From the NCBI RefSeq assembly GCF_032118995.1, contig NC_092665.1:13434512-13498511 (forward strand): a DNA stretch of 64,000 nt. Reading direction: 5' to 3'. The translations under genes were made by a program, and so were the position numbers. The notes beneath the pieces are model-generated. The model worked only from the letters and a program-made list of their open reading frames with translations, searched no databases and was not told the DNA's origin. The stretch's first letter is position 1. Every line of letters starts with the position of its first letter. Shown in pieces: positions 1 through 12,000 of this stretch. The stretch comes from Asterias amurensis (taxonomy: Eukaryota; Echinodermata; Asteroidea; Forcipulatida; Asteriidae).

Positions 1-3000
1 GTGATGAGACTTGTGTTTCTTTTCCTTCTTGTCTGCTTTGTTCTTCTTAACTCCCTTTTCTTTCTCTTTGTGACTTCTAACTTTCTTCTTTTTCTGGTCT
101 TTCTTATCACTCTCACTTTCTGCCTTTTTTCGCTTTCTTCCTCTCTTTTCTTTCTCTGGAAAATCTGAGGGACAAAAAAAGAAGTTATTTTCAAATATGA
201 AATATGAAGATCAATTTTCTATCATTTTTATTTTTATCATTTTTTATTAATCTTGGCTTAAATAACATTTTTTGCTAAAACGGAAAGAATTACAGTCTTT
301 TCAAGGCACTGTACACTATTGGTAAATACTAGAAATAAATGTTAGCACAAAAACTTACTTGGTAATGAGCAATGGAGAGCTGTTGATGGTATAAAGCATT
401 GTGAGAAACAGCTCCCTCTGAAGAAAGTCTTGAGTAAGAGGTAATTTCTCACTCAAATAATAAAATACTTCAGCTGAAGTCGTTTATTATGCATCTGAAA
501 GCACCAAGGAGTTGTGCAACAAAGGTATTTGTCATGCCTTATTCTCTTGCAACTTTGATAAACAATTGAGTCAAAATTTTCACAGGTTTGTTATTTTATG
601 CATTGTTGGGATACAACAAATTGGCAGTACTTATCTTTGACAATAGCCAAGGGTGTGCAGTGCCTTTAAGAAGTCCGAAAGTACTTAACCATCTATTGTT
701 CTACATACCATCAGTTGTTGAGGTATCTTGCAAGGAATGTATAGTCTCTCCTGCCTCACTAAGGAGTGCCTCTGCTTGCTCAAGGATCTCATCCACATCC
801 ACACCTAGCATCTCAAGATCTAGTTCAACATCTTCATCCTTTGTCTCATCATCAGAATCATCTTTGTCTGAGCCTTCAAAAGAAAAATCGTGGTTGGTAA
901 TTTTTAAAGACACTGGACACTATTGGTAATTTTCAAAGACTAGTCTCACAGTTGGTGTATCTCAACATATACATAAAATAACAAACCTGTGAAAATTTGA
1001 GCTCAATTGGTCATCAAAGTTGCGAGATAATAATGAAAGAAGAAAACACCCTTGTCACACGAAGTTGTGTGCGTTTAGACTGTTGATTTCGGGACCTCAA
1101 TTTCAAAACTTGAGGTCTCGAAATCAAATTCGTAGAAAATTACTTCTTTCTCCAAAACCATGGTGCTTCAGAGGGAGCCGTCTCTCAAAATGTTTTATAC
1201 CATCAACCTCTCCCCATTACTCATCACCAAGAAAGGTTTTATGCCAATAACTATTTTGAGTAATTACCAATAGTGTCCACTGCCTTTAACCATAATACTT
1301 TTACAACAGCAATACTTACCCTCAACTGTGTCTTGGGAGTCCTCCACAATTTTACCTTTGAAGGTGTGACTAAAGCCGAACGTTTTTATGCGATCCTTTA
1401 AATGAAATACCATGGTCTTTTTTTAACATTGACAATTTAATGTAAACTGACAATATAAATGAACTTGACCTTGTCACTTGCTTCAGATACTAAAAATTAC
1501 TCTTTGAAATAAAGATGTTTGAAAAAAATAACTTAATAAGGTACAAACATTGCATGCAATCAAATTGAGGGGAAAATAATTTTGTTGTGTCAATATTTCA
1601 GCACCTAGGGTTTTGTTATTAATATTATTACTTATTTGACCAACGCAAACACAAAGTGTACAATAAATAAACAAATGCACATCATAATAATTGTGTGTAC
1701 ATCCTGAAAAATTGTTTGTGAGATAAAACCTTATCACAAATGCTTTTTTTGAAGACACAATGATTTTTAGAATCTCCCCTCAGCGGTGTTAAAAATTAGT
1801 TAAATAAAATGTTCATACCTGTATGTTCATGGAAAGTGCCTTCTTAGCTCTGGCAACAGCATGACTAAGCTGATTCTTGAATGACTTGCCTTTAGCTTGA
1901 GTCTGGAATAGAAAACCTTAATTGTGTTTTTATCTCCAAGGAAAAACCACTGAACAAACAAACATACCACAGTACAAAAAAAATCACTATTAAATGCACT
2001 GGACACCTTCAGTAATTGTCAAAGACCAGTTTTCTCACTTCAGGCCTGAAGTCTTTTAATATTGAGCGGGAAATTGCCTCTTTCTCCAAAACTACGTTAG
2101 GGAGCTATTTATCACATTGTTTTATATTATCAACAGCTCTCCATTAGCCTTTATCTTCCAGTACGCGCTTATCCTGCAATCAGATTCTCAAACTGGAGTG
2201 TGATATCAGACGATAACCTACTCCAAATTCTTTAGGTTGCACTCTGCAAAATGCGAGTGTCAATGCGTTATGCTCCGCATACGGTCAGTGCAAAAACTAC
2301 ATTCTTAACTCTGCGCGTGCAAAACCCTAATATAAAAACATAACCTAACTATTGAATTAATGAGGCTGGAAGATAAACTTGTTATCACACCCACGCGTGT
2401 GGAATACGTTTAAAAAAATAGCGCGTCTGCGCCCCATATCCAACTTGGTCACCAAGTGTCCCCATAAATCTCTTAACAACACAGAACAAATAAAATGAAT
2501 CCTTACTGATTTGATTACACAAACCAATTACCTGTATGTTTTCTTCTGCTTCAAAGTTTCTGACAGAGCTGGTCTTCAGCCATGTTCTTGAGACATTTTT
2601 ATCCAAAAACACAACATGAAATTGTGTCTGAAGAAAAGAGTGAAGATAAAAGCATTTGTTATAAATACTGTTTTCTATTATGAGGCAATCGTAAAGTTCT
2701 GGAATAAAAAAAAAAAAAAAATGGTTTTCAAGGGAAGATGCAGTCATTAGTCTTTTATAAATATTGCGAACACTATAGGAGTTCACTGTTCGTTTTTGGT
2801 ATATACAGACAAATTTACGCAAACGTAACAGTGTCATAGTATTGTGTCCATCCTATCTCCGAATGGCTTATGGCTCTTTGGGGGCAACAGTTAGCATATT
2901 GGACCTATACGCGCAAACTGCAGGACGTTCAGAAGAAGAAAAAAATGTCAAATTTATTATTTGTCATAAAAGCTGCTTTCTATTTGCCAAATGTGCTTGA

Positions 3001-6000
3001 AAAAGAACACACTGACCCTCTCATGAACAAACGTTTACATGAGAGCTTTGCAAACTTTCACCTGAACCTTATTGTAAAAAAAAAAACTTTAGCACTTTAC
3101 AAGGTTTGGCTGCAATATGTAGAAACACAAGAGGGGGCAAAAGTGCGCTAGCGAATGCTATTGGATTTTTGAAATGCTTTTGGGAGTTTTCCTTTGGAGA
3201 ACAAAAAAAAGACTAAAGGCCCGGTCACACAGGCCCCGATAACGAGAACGAAAACGATAACGATAAAAATGCACGCCCTCAATTGGTTGAATGACGTGTG
3301 TTTTCTGCAAGGAGCAATTCAACCAATCGCGAGTGTGCATTTTTATTGTTATTGTTATCGTTTTCGTTCTCGTTATCGGGGCCTGTGTGATCGGGCCTTA
3401 TGGGACTCACTGGGTACGACTCTGTGTCTTGTTGTTCACAGTAGGTGCCTGTATCTGGATCCTCTTCAACCATAGCTGGCCACCTGCATCATACATTGGA
3501 AGATTTAAAACAATAAGAATAAAATGTAGTTCTTGTATCTCGCTGTATCACACCTCAGGATATCTCAAAGAGTTCTTTATTATGTTGTTTTCTACAAAGT
3601 ATGCAGAGCTATGTTCAAAATGTAAGACCTGGGTTGGGTTTTACAAAGAGTTAAGATAAGTCTCATATCGAGTTAAGGATGAGTTTCTTAGGACTAGCCT
3701 TAAGTTTTTAATATCTCATAGGGCTAGTCCCAACTTATGACTAGCCTTAAGTTTTTAATATCCGAACTCTTTGTGAAATCGACCCGTGCCAGAAAATACA
3801 GAGCTAGCAAACCACCTCTCCTAAGAATAAGTGTATTGTTATTTTGATCAGCAATACACAACTGTCCATCTGATGGACGAAGCATACGGTTTAGTGTCTC
3901 GACTGACGAACCAACACTCTGCTGTAAGAAACATCAGAGCTGGAGTCCAGGATGCTTGATGACTGCTAGACACGCCACAAATACACAAACACATAAATAC
4001 AAATGCTTAGCCAACATTATATATAGAATTAGTTTGCGAAGCAATATTTTACTTTTAACATCGAACCCTCGTGTGAAGATCACATGCTGTCATTTAAAGG
4101 CCTTACCATGGGTAACCTTGCATCTTAGCCCAGACGATGGATCCCTCAGTAAACTTGGTGAAGACAAACTCAAGATAGTGCCAATCCTCTTCAGATTTGT
4201 CACAGGAATTGTAAACTGGGTCTGCCAAAAGCCGAGATGAAATTTGATAAAATTCATGAAAAATTGCTTTTTGGTTTGGGTTCCCAACTTATTCTAGACC
4301 AAGAACCTCCAAGATGTTACAATTGAAGAGGTTCACAGACTCTATGCATCACAGGAAATACAAAACAGCTCTATTCTAGTTGGTAAGACACTGCTCTAGA
4401 ATTGCAAGGGGTGTGGGTTCGAATCCCACCAGAGTAACATGCCTGTGATATTTTCTCACAGGACTCAGGAAAGTACTGAGTATACAGTGCTAACACACAT
4501 CGGTGTATGGGTAAAAAAATAAAATTAATATGCAAATTTAACATCTATTACAAAACAACCGGTTTGGCCAACATGTGGACTACTTCTTTTGTCCTTTGGT
4601 AACTACTTTTCTTCATTAAAAAAAAATCCTGAAATAAACATTCAGTTGAAGAAGAAAAGAACACAAGGAAAAGAAACCACTAACACTTCACTTGCAAATA
4701 CATTTAAATGACAGATAATATAGGGTGTCCAAATTTACAACAGAGTGTCCAAAAAAAACTCAGATACATCTCTGTCATAAGCCTGGTTCATACTTCCTAC
4801 AAATGCTATACAAAATTTTGACTTCACAAATTTGCAACAAACAATTTGCCGCGATAGCAGCCAGCTGACGTCAAAATATGATTCGCATTGGTGTTTCCAA
4901 GAAGTTAGAACCGGGCTTAACACTATGACCTGATCCCCAAACCTTACCTGAATTCTTCTCACAGACCCAATATTCAGGTATCAGAGATGGGTCAGTGACG
5001 TCTCGGAGATAACGCCATTTCATACATTCACTGTGCATACATTGAACCCATGTTCCGTCTTCTTGGATGTTGCGCTCTTGAAGTTGCTTCTTCTTATTGA
5101 CACGCTGCTTCTTGACTTTGGGGTTGGACTTTGGGAGGAGTTTCCGTTTGATGGCTTTGTGAAGAGAAACTAAAAGATGGATAAAACTTGATCAATTTTT
5201 TCTAAGCTCCAACTTAAAAAAGAAAGTTTTGTATATGGGATTTGAGGCATTGCATGGTGAGGCATCAATATTGGTTTGCGGTCTACTTGCTAGGTAGATT
5301 ATGTTCCTTTGGGAACTTGTCTTGCTTTATATTCTACTATTGCCGAATATCAACTAGCTTGCTCAAGTCATCGTCTCTCACGAGACTGTCTTATTTTGTT
5401 TCATGAAAATATCATTTCATTGCCTCAGACTACAAGGTTGTTGGTGCAGTTTGTATACATATCTTTTTGATTTTGCATATTTTGGAGCCCTCGATAGGTG
5501 GAGTTTATTGATGAAAGATTATTATGTCCAAAATAGTTGTTTCGCAAAAAACAAAAACAAAACAATTCTATGTTTTAACATTTACTTCTGGATTATGATG
5601 TATTTTTTTTACAACCTATTTTTAACTTTGCAACCTTAAATGATCATTATGGAAAGTTAACTACAAATTTTGTAGAACTGAACTGACGATTTAATTGAAA
5701 CAAAAAAGTATCATTCACCATCTTGGACTGGGCTCTGGTATTCAAGTTTCCTGCTACGTTTCTTGTTGTGATCAGTTTTGGGGCTTCTTTTCTTGTACTG
5801 TTTCTTATGTGATAATTTTGGTGGGCTTGAAGGTTTCTGCTGGTCCTCTGCGCTGAGCTCAGGTGTCACAAGGTCACAGTGTCTGTATTTTAAAATTAAA
5901 ACAAAATAGTTTTTACATGACAATGAGTGACTGACAGACCAAAAGCCTGCAGAGTTAAACCCTCCAAGACTTCTGATGGAAATGACCTTTAATAAGGGAA

Positions 6001-8304
6001 TAATAAAAGGGTAGCGACGAGTTCTTAAAAAGCCGTTTAAAACCAACGGGGTTGTGGCCGTGTGATAAAGGTTTTAAACGGCCGTTTATGAACTAGTCAC
6101 TACTGTTTTATACCCATTCATAAATGCCTTTTATGTTAAAAGGCAGAATACAGTAGGAAACTGTAAAATCTTATCTATCTGTTTTCCGGCGTTGAGCTGT
6201 GTAGGTATGGTGCATTTTTATGAGACAGTTTTCGGTTATGCATTTGTGCGTGTAATGCATCCTCTTATCCATGAGCTAAAATGGCATGGATCCCCCTCGG
6301 AACGAGGTTGTGGGCTAACCCGCACAAATGCTATCCCAAAACAACTGGTTATAAACAGTTCCAGCTGGTCATTATCAACCCTCTAAACACCTCCACGTGA
6401 CGTACTCTCCACCAATAGGAATGGGTATTTATGAATGAAATATCTTACATGTTATGATGTTGAGGATCATCCATATTGCCTGCGTCCTGGAGTTCCTCAT
6501 CTGATTCTTCTTGTTCCTCTGCAATTTGCTCTAAAATTTAATCATAACAATGAATGTCACAGGCCTGACCATTTCTTCTTGTTAGGGCAAAAGCATTTAT
6601 ATAAAAAAAGTTCTGATTAAGGGTGGGGGCTCCCTCCCCTGCCCATCCCCCTCTGGTTACACCACTGGGCAAAGCAGAGTTTTCCTGGTGAAGGCTCTCC
6701 GAAATTGAAATTTCATTTTTTTTGTATCAAAGAAGTTTGTGAAGCTCTGGGAAGCTTAACAAAATAAAGTTGAACCTTTAAAGTTTATACTATTTTTTAA
6801 ATACCTTCAGTTGTAATGATAAGTGCAGGCTTGATATCTTGTGCTAGTCATTGAAACTGGAAAGCACTTTTTTTTATGTAGAAAGGGCACTTTAAAATCT
6901 GGAAATGTAAATTCAAGGGGTACCAAAGCCATGAACAGAGGCATCCTGTTGCCTCGGAGATAAAAACACAGGTCAGTTTCTTTTTTCTGAACTTTTAAAT
7001 ATATAAAATGGTTACTTTGTAATGAACTTGAATCTAGGGTATAGGGTATGAGGCATTGCATGGTGAGGTATCAATATATATTTGGCTTGCGGTAACACCA
7101 TGTGTGTATCTACTTGCCAGGTAGAGTTTGTTCTTAGAGAACTGTCTTGCTTACCTACTCCGCGGTAGTAGAATTAAGCAAGACAGTGTTCTAAGAACAA
7201 ACTCTACCAGGCAAGTAGAACTTTTATACATTAAGAATTTGTATAGGGCGTACATATCTGGGCTGGGGACTCTTGGCAAGAAATTATACTGTAATTATTT
7301 TATTGTCATTTGACTCACCATGAGCCAGCTCTCCATTTGCTCTTTCTTGGAGCGAATCAAACAACGCATTGAACTGTTTATCTGCCAGTGATTTTGAAGC
7401 TGCATTGCCAGTAGTAGAGGACTTGACGTCATCCTTTAAAAGTTAAAAAGGTTGTAAATAAAGATCGAGAAGATTGTGGTTAGGAAGGTGTAAGTCTTTA
7501 GCTGGATACAAATGTAGGTCCCTAACTAAAAAATGTCTGCGTAAAAATATCATTTTTACAAATTAATAATAGGCCGCTACCTGGTGTATTTTATTGTTAA
7601 TAACTTACAGTTGAGTTTGCAGTTGTGTTGAGTTTTAGCTTACAATTTACTGTGAAATTATTTTAATTAATTAATTAATTGAATATTTTGTCAGACTGTA
7701 GATGTGTCACCGTCCAGTTTATACTGTTATTTATCTGTAAATATAGGCCTACTTATTGGTTACTTATTAATTCAATAACTGTCAGACTAATTTTTTATCA
7801 TAGACGTGTCAGTCATCATCCGGTTATTAACTATTGTTTATCTGTAAAAAAAATAGTATTAGTAGGCCTAACCAATAGTCATAGAAAAAAACACTAGGCC
7901 ATAGGCCTATTAATTATTATTATTAATTATGATGAATACAGAACAGCCTTTTATTTTTTTGTATGTACTAAAAAAGGCCCTTAAAACCCAGGCCTGGGCC
8001 TAATTTATTATCCATTAATCTATCTATAGCCAAACATGCTATCAAAAATACAAAAAGTAGGCCTAGGCCTATTGCAAATGAATAATTTACAATGTTTACT
8101 CACCTCACCAGTTGCATCAACCTTCTCCAATCCCACCACATTATCATGATCGCCTGCAGCTGCCTCCTCTTCGCTTCCAGCTGTTTCTTCGTCTGCTGAT
8201 GATGAATCAGTTGATTTTTCATTTATCTTTTCTGCATCAGCATTGTTGTTCGAGTTTAGCTCTGCATTCCGTCCCTGTAATGTTGTGTCTTCTTCTCCAT
8301 CCAT
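1..8304 (-). CDS. ZCWPW1: ZCWPW1-like CW zinc finger and PWWP domain protein (3' end outside the window)
   Basis: Histone-tail reader; in mammals ZCWPW1 reads H3K4me3/H3K36me3 marks written by PRDM9 and helps repair meiotic breaks. Exons, 5' to 3' on the minus strand: 8304-8104, 7433-7319, 6530-6449, 5882-5719, 5169-4948, 4221-4107, 3483-3411, 2627-2532, 1902-1819, 1395-1320, 873-709, 164-1. All have GT-AG borders and agree in phase, giving about 519 residues before the edge. The CW domain (about residues 226-278) has GTWVQC, ECMKWR, YWVC and NSC, split over two exons. The PWWP domain (about 286-380) starts GSIVWAKMQGYPWWPAMV. The N-terminus is acidic; downstream of PWWP comes an acidic stretch (exon 873-709) and then a lysine-rich tail. 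The ATG at 8304 was chosen because the in-frame codon upstream is GTG. CW-then-PWWP order fits ZCWPW1 or ZCWPW2; the long tail favours ZCWPW1. Confidence 0.88.
301..669. mobile_element. Family A MITE, diverged copy
   Basis: Ends TCAAGGCACTGTACACTATT and GTGTGCAGTGCCTTTAA are imperfect inverted repeats. The interior matches other copies (GAGAGCTGTTGATGGTATAA, CTTTGACAAT). It lies in an intron of the ZCWPW1-like gene. Confidence 0.7.
904..1289. mobile_element. Family A MITE
   Basis: Terminal inverted repeats begin TTAAAGACACTGGACACTAT and end ATAGTGTCCACTGCCTTTAA. The central arm GAGGTCTCGAAATCA and its complement form part of the internal hairpin. Orientation is opposite to most copies. Confidence 0.8.
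3215..3400. mobile_element. Family E palindromic element
   Basis: Long inverted repeat: AAGGCCCGGTCACACAGGCC at the left is matched by GGCCTGTGTGATCGGGCCTT at the right. Inner arms of (ACGATA)n-like sequence flank ATGCACGCCCTCAATTGGTT. It sits in the intron directly beside the PWWP exon of the ZCWPW1-like gene. Confidence 0.8.
3630..3788. repeat. Inverted-repeat element
   Basis: GGTTTTACAAAGAGTT at the left pairs with AACTCTTTGTGAAATC at the right. Inside, GACTAGCCTTAAGTTTTTAA occurs twice. Confidence 0.5.
3870..3975 (-). repeat. tRNA-derived SINE fragment (minus strand)
   Basis: Shares CAACACTCTGCTG, AGAAACATCAGAGCT and GGAGTC with the element at 23735-23840, where a reversed B box (ACTCGAACC) is preserved. 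Confidence 0.4.
4370..4530 (+). repeat. tRNA-derived SINE
   Basis: An A-box-like TAGTTGGTAAGACA is followed about 35 bases later by a perfect B box, GGTTCGAATCC (4415-4425), then CACCAGAGTAA. This is a tRNA-like head, followed by an unrelated tail of about 100 bases. The flanks do not allow an acceptor stem, so it is not called a functional tRNA. Confidence 0.6.
4781..4919. mobile_element. Family D palindromic element
   Basis: Starts AAGCCTGGTTCATACTTCCT and ends AAGAAGTTAGAACCGGGCTT, with TTTTGACTTCACAAATTTGC inside. Same family as 12843, 15938, 31551 and 57475. Confidence 0.65.
7030..7215. repeat. Inverted repeat containing GTAGAGTTTGTTCTTAG arms
   Basis: CAGGTAGAGTTTGTTCTTAG and its complement CTAAGAACAAACTCTACC face each other across about 50 bases. 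The left part (GGCATTGCATGGTGAGGTAT, GCGGTAACACCATGTGT) recurs near 5240, 20050 and 56335. Confidence 0.6.
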
Positions 8305-9015
8305 GATGTTTGCAGTTTTGTATTTAGTAACCACACAACTTTTTCAAAACAAGGTTCGTACGATTAAAGTCCGTGACTCCTTTACTCTTTTAAAGTTCAG
8401 TTAATAATAAAAAAGGGGGCGCTGCGTTGCTGTGACGTACTTTTTCTACATCCACCGCACTGTCCGCAGTCCGCGTATATCATTCATTTATCAGTATCAC
8501 TCAGCTCAGTTACGTCGAAAGCCTACAAAACAATAGTGGTGAGTAATTGTTTTTTGGGAGAATGTGGAAAACTTACTTACATATCAAACTTAACGTCTCA
8601 GGGAAGGGCAATGTAGGGAGGCAGACGAGAGAGAATGTGTGTGATGATGTGACGACTGTCAAAAAAACAACAAAAAGTGTACACTCTGCCTATCCGCGCC
8701 TGGCGCCCTGCCGTACAACAGCCTCAGCACATACATGCAATGCAATGCGATGCGAGACGTCAAGGTACAATCCGTATCCATATGCATAGAAAAGTTTTGC
8801 AGAAATTTATTGTCCGTGAACACGCGCCAAAAGTTTTGAGAAGTGTCGTACGGCTGTTTTATGTATGAATCAGGGCAAAACCAAAACAGTCGTCTCCTCG
8901 ACGGAGAAGTTCCTAAAAAAAGTACACAAAATTATCACCACGAGCGGCGGACACGTCGCCAATGCATTTTTTAGGCGAGAAAGAAACACAAATTTGTTAT
9001 AGTTCACCGCGATAT
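8305..9015. promoter_or_regulatory. Shared divergent promoter region of the ZCWPW1-like and SIX6OS1-like genes
   Basis: These 711 bases separate two start codons that face away from each other. A CRE-like TGACGTAC lies near 8432-8442 in a locally GC-richer patch, and a run of CG-containing sequence lies near 8690-8760. I see no TATA box I would trust. A 5' untranslated exon of the plus-strand gene could lie here. The head-to-head arrangement is seen directly; co-regulation is inference. Confidence 0.5.
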
Positions 9016-12000
9016 ATGGCAACAGGAAACATAAATGTGATGGCATCTGGATTAGCTGACCTGGATAAACTTCTGCAGAGTCTTGGTTAGTAATAATTTT
9101 AACCTGACATTTTGTCAACTTCTCAAAAATATGTTTTGAATTGTAGTGACGGTCGGTGAGATTTGTTTTTGTGACCACCGCCCCAATCTTAATTCCGACC
9201 CCCCCCCCCAACCATTTTAATTCAAATTCCTATTTGGAACATTTCTAAACCCAACCCATGCACACTGATTTAGCAACTAGTAACACAGTGTTTTACTCTT
9301 CGGTTTCTTTTGTAGAGATTGAGAATAAACAGCAGCAGCATGAAATCAAGAAAGAACAGCAACAAGCTGCAGGTGGGGCCTTGTTTTTGTGTTGATAATT
9401 ATAAATGTGTTAAAGTTTCATGTCAACTCTTGTTTTGCCGGCTTTCATGGCTTTATGATGAGTGTGTGTTCTACATTTGAAGTTCCTATAACTTTATTAT
9501 GAAAATAACCCTGATAATTTTTGTTATTTTAATGTCATTTTCGGTACCTCAGCTCAAATTCAATGAGGGAAATTTAAATTTGAACTCAACTTTTTAAAGG
9601 GTAGGCCTACTCACTAAACTTAGCAAAGACAAAGTCAATGACTCAAAAGAGCATGAAGAGGTAATTTTTGTATGATTATGAATATCATATTAGATATGAA
9701 AATATTGTAATGATAGCAGTAGTACTGACACTAACAGTCTCAGTCAACACAGCAGAGCATTTTGGTCAATGAACGAACATGGTAAACTATCTACGGACTG
9801 GAACATATTTGGGGGATGTCTGCTGGGGATCGGGACGCCCTGCTGAATGTGGCACGTGAATCATAATAAACAAACTTATAACTAACAAACAAACTCACAG
9901 GGACCAAATTATGGACTGGATCAAATATTGCAGGTATCGGTACCCACCCCCACCCCCAACCAAACTGAAATCATTCATCTGCATCAGCCCTGACCTCCTA
10001 CACGTGTGTGAAAAGGGTCGACAAACCTTGGCTGGAGGCTGGAGGTTTTTTTTGTTTTTTAAGAATTTGGATGTAAATTGCTTTTTAAAGTCTTTGAGGC
10101 AGCCACAGAGAAGAAGAATTTCAAGGCGTTACAAGAAGACACAGCAAGTCTGAACGAAGAAAATAAAGCTGGTCACCAACAGTTCCGGCACAACAGAGAA
10201 ACATACCAGAGGTAGCGTGTACTTTGCAGTTGCTCATTAACAGACACTGAGACTTGTTTTTCTCATAATAACGGAACTTTCAGAGTTCGAAAGTTCAACT
10301 GTTCCCAGTCCCGAGTTCAGTGCGATTTTAAAGGCAGTGGACACTATTGGTAACTACTCCTCTAAAGCTTCTTCATACACCATAACTTCTGAAGAAGGTT
10401 TGATAAATGCACTAAACAGAATACATTTCACCCGGACTCAATTTCATAAAGCAGCTTAGCACAAAGATATTTTGCTTACCAGAATATGTTTACCAGCCAA
10501 ACTACCATGTCACATGTACAATTTGTGACTAGTACTCTGCTCATTTCTGCTATAAAGCAAATATTGTTAAGCCCAGAATAACTAAATGGTGTTTTCTCAA
10601 TGCTACAGCTTAAAGAGCCATCATCTTGCTCTTGTATTGAACCAGGAGACGGCACAGAAAGACTTACAGGAGTTGCATGACAAGTGGCAAGTTCAAAAGT
10701 GAGTGACAATTTTAAAAAGTGACCTTAATCTTCTGGCCCTGCCTATCTATTTTCCCGTATCCCCTGCCCCCGCCCCCTCAAAAAAATAAAGAATCCTATC
10801 TTTGAACTTTATTGTAAGTGTTGTTGTTTGCTCTGCGAGGGAGATGAGAAAATATTAGAATGTCATTAAGCACATTGCAATACAAATGATTTGACTTTTG
10901 GCAAATAAAAATAACGGTATTTCTGTGGTGAATTGACTTTTGAAAATAAAGACCCCAACATGAGCGGGCACTCCAGCACTACGAGTCCATCTGGGAACAA
11001 TACAAGGCTAAGTATGAAGAGAGAGAAGCAGCAGTCAAGCTGAGAAAATGGCAACAACAGCTGGCCGAGACAAAAGAACGACTTGAGGACTCCAAAGGCA
11101 AGGTCAAGATACTGGAGTCGGCCATCCATGAAACTCAAGAGAAGAGAAGAAGCTGTAAGATTGAAAGTTGGTCTCTCATTTTTTTTATCTGTTTCTAAAT
11201 TCATTTTTCTTGCAGAATTATTTAAAGGGAAGTTATAAACACTCTTAAAATATCAATATTAAACCCATGACATTTTTTTGCCCCTGGTCTTGACCTTGCT
11301 AACGTTCAAAACTTTCCCATAGACTTTTAGATTTTCCAATGGAAGTGCCCTTTGCAAAATAAAATTGCCTTGCCCTCTCAGAGTTGAAATTCTAGCCCTG
11401 CTCGAGTCAGTAGTCCAGTGGATTGTTTAAAGCCCTGTTGACGGTATCGGGGACAGAGCTGAGTTGGCCTCTTTCTTGTAAGTCTTGATTCCAATATTTG
11501 TTATTTTGTTCTCATTTTGACTGATTTTATCTCAATTCATTTCTACTTCTAGCCCTGAAGCCGTTTAGAAGTCGCAACCAGTGGATCATCAAGATGTATC
11601 CTTTGGGATAAATAACCTCAAGTAACAAGTCAAATTCAACCCCAAGTCACAAGCACTGGACACTATTGGTTATTGCTCAAAATAATTTTTTAGCATTAAT
11701 TTTAGCATTCTATTTTCAAACCTACCAATTTTGTGCTCCCTTTTTGCTTGACTTTTTTTTTTTTTTAATATTCAATGCAATCCACTTTCATGTTATCAAC
11801 AACACCAAAACAAAAGCGAAAGGACGTTTTTCTTAGATTGGGTTGTGTGTGGAACAGAGCTACAGCCTGGGCAGAAACCAGACAGAATAGAAACGAGAAT
11901 GAGAAGATGCAGCAAGCCATCAGGGAGACTGAAAGAAAGATCCAAGAAAAGAAAGAGCGCCAACTCAAACTTCAAAAGGTACCATATATTATCAATGGGA

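Noticed and set aside
1020..1250. Short frames reading [19 protein letters not shown], repeated near 29.1, 37.1 and 57.1 kb
   Set aside because: All are translations of family A MITEs.
4381..4440. Possible functional tRNA gene around a perfect B box
   Set aside because: The acceptor ends do not pair and the spacing between boxes is followed by an unrelated tail; a tRNA-derived SINE explains it better.
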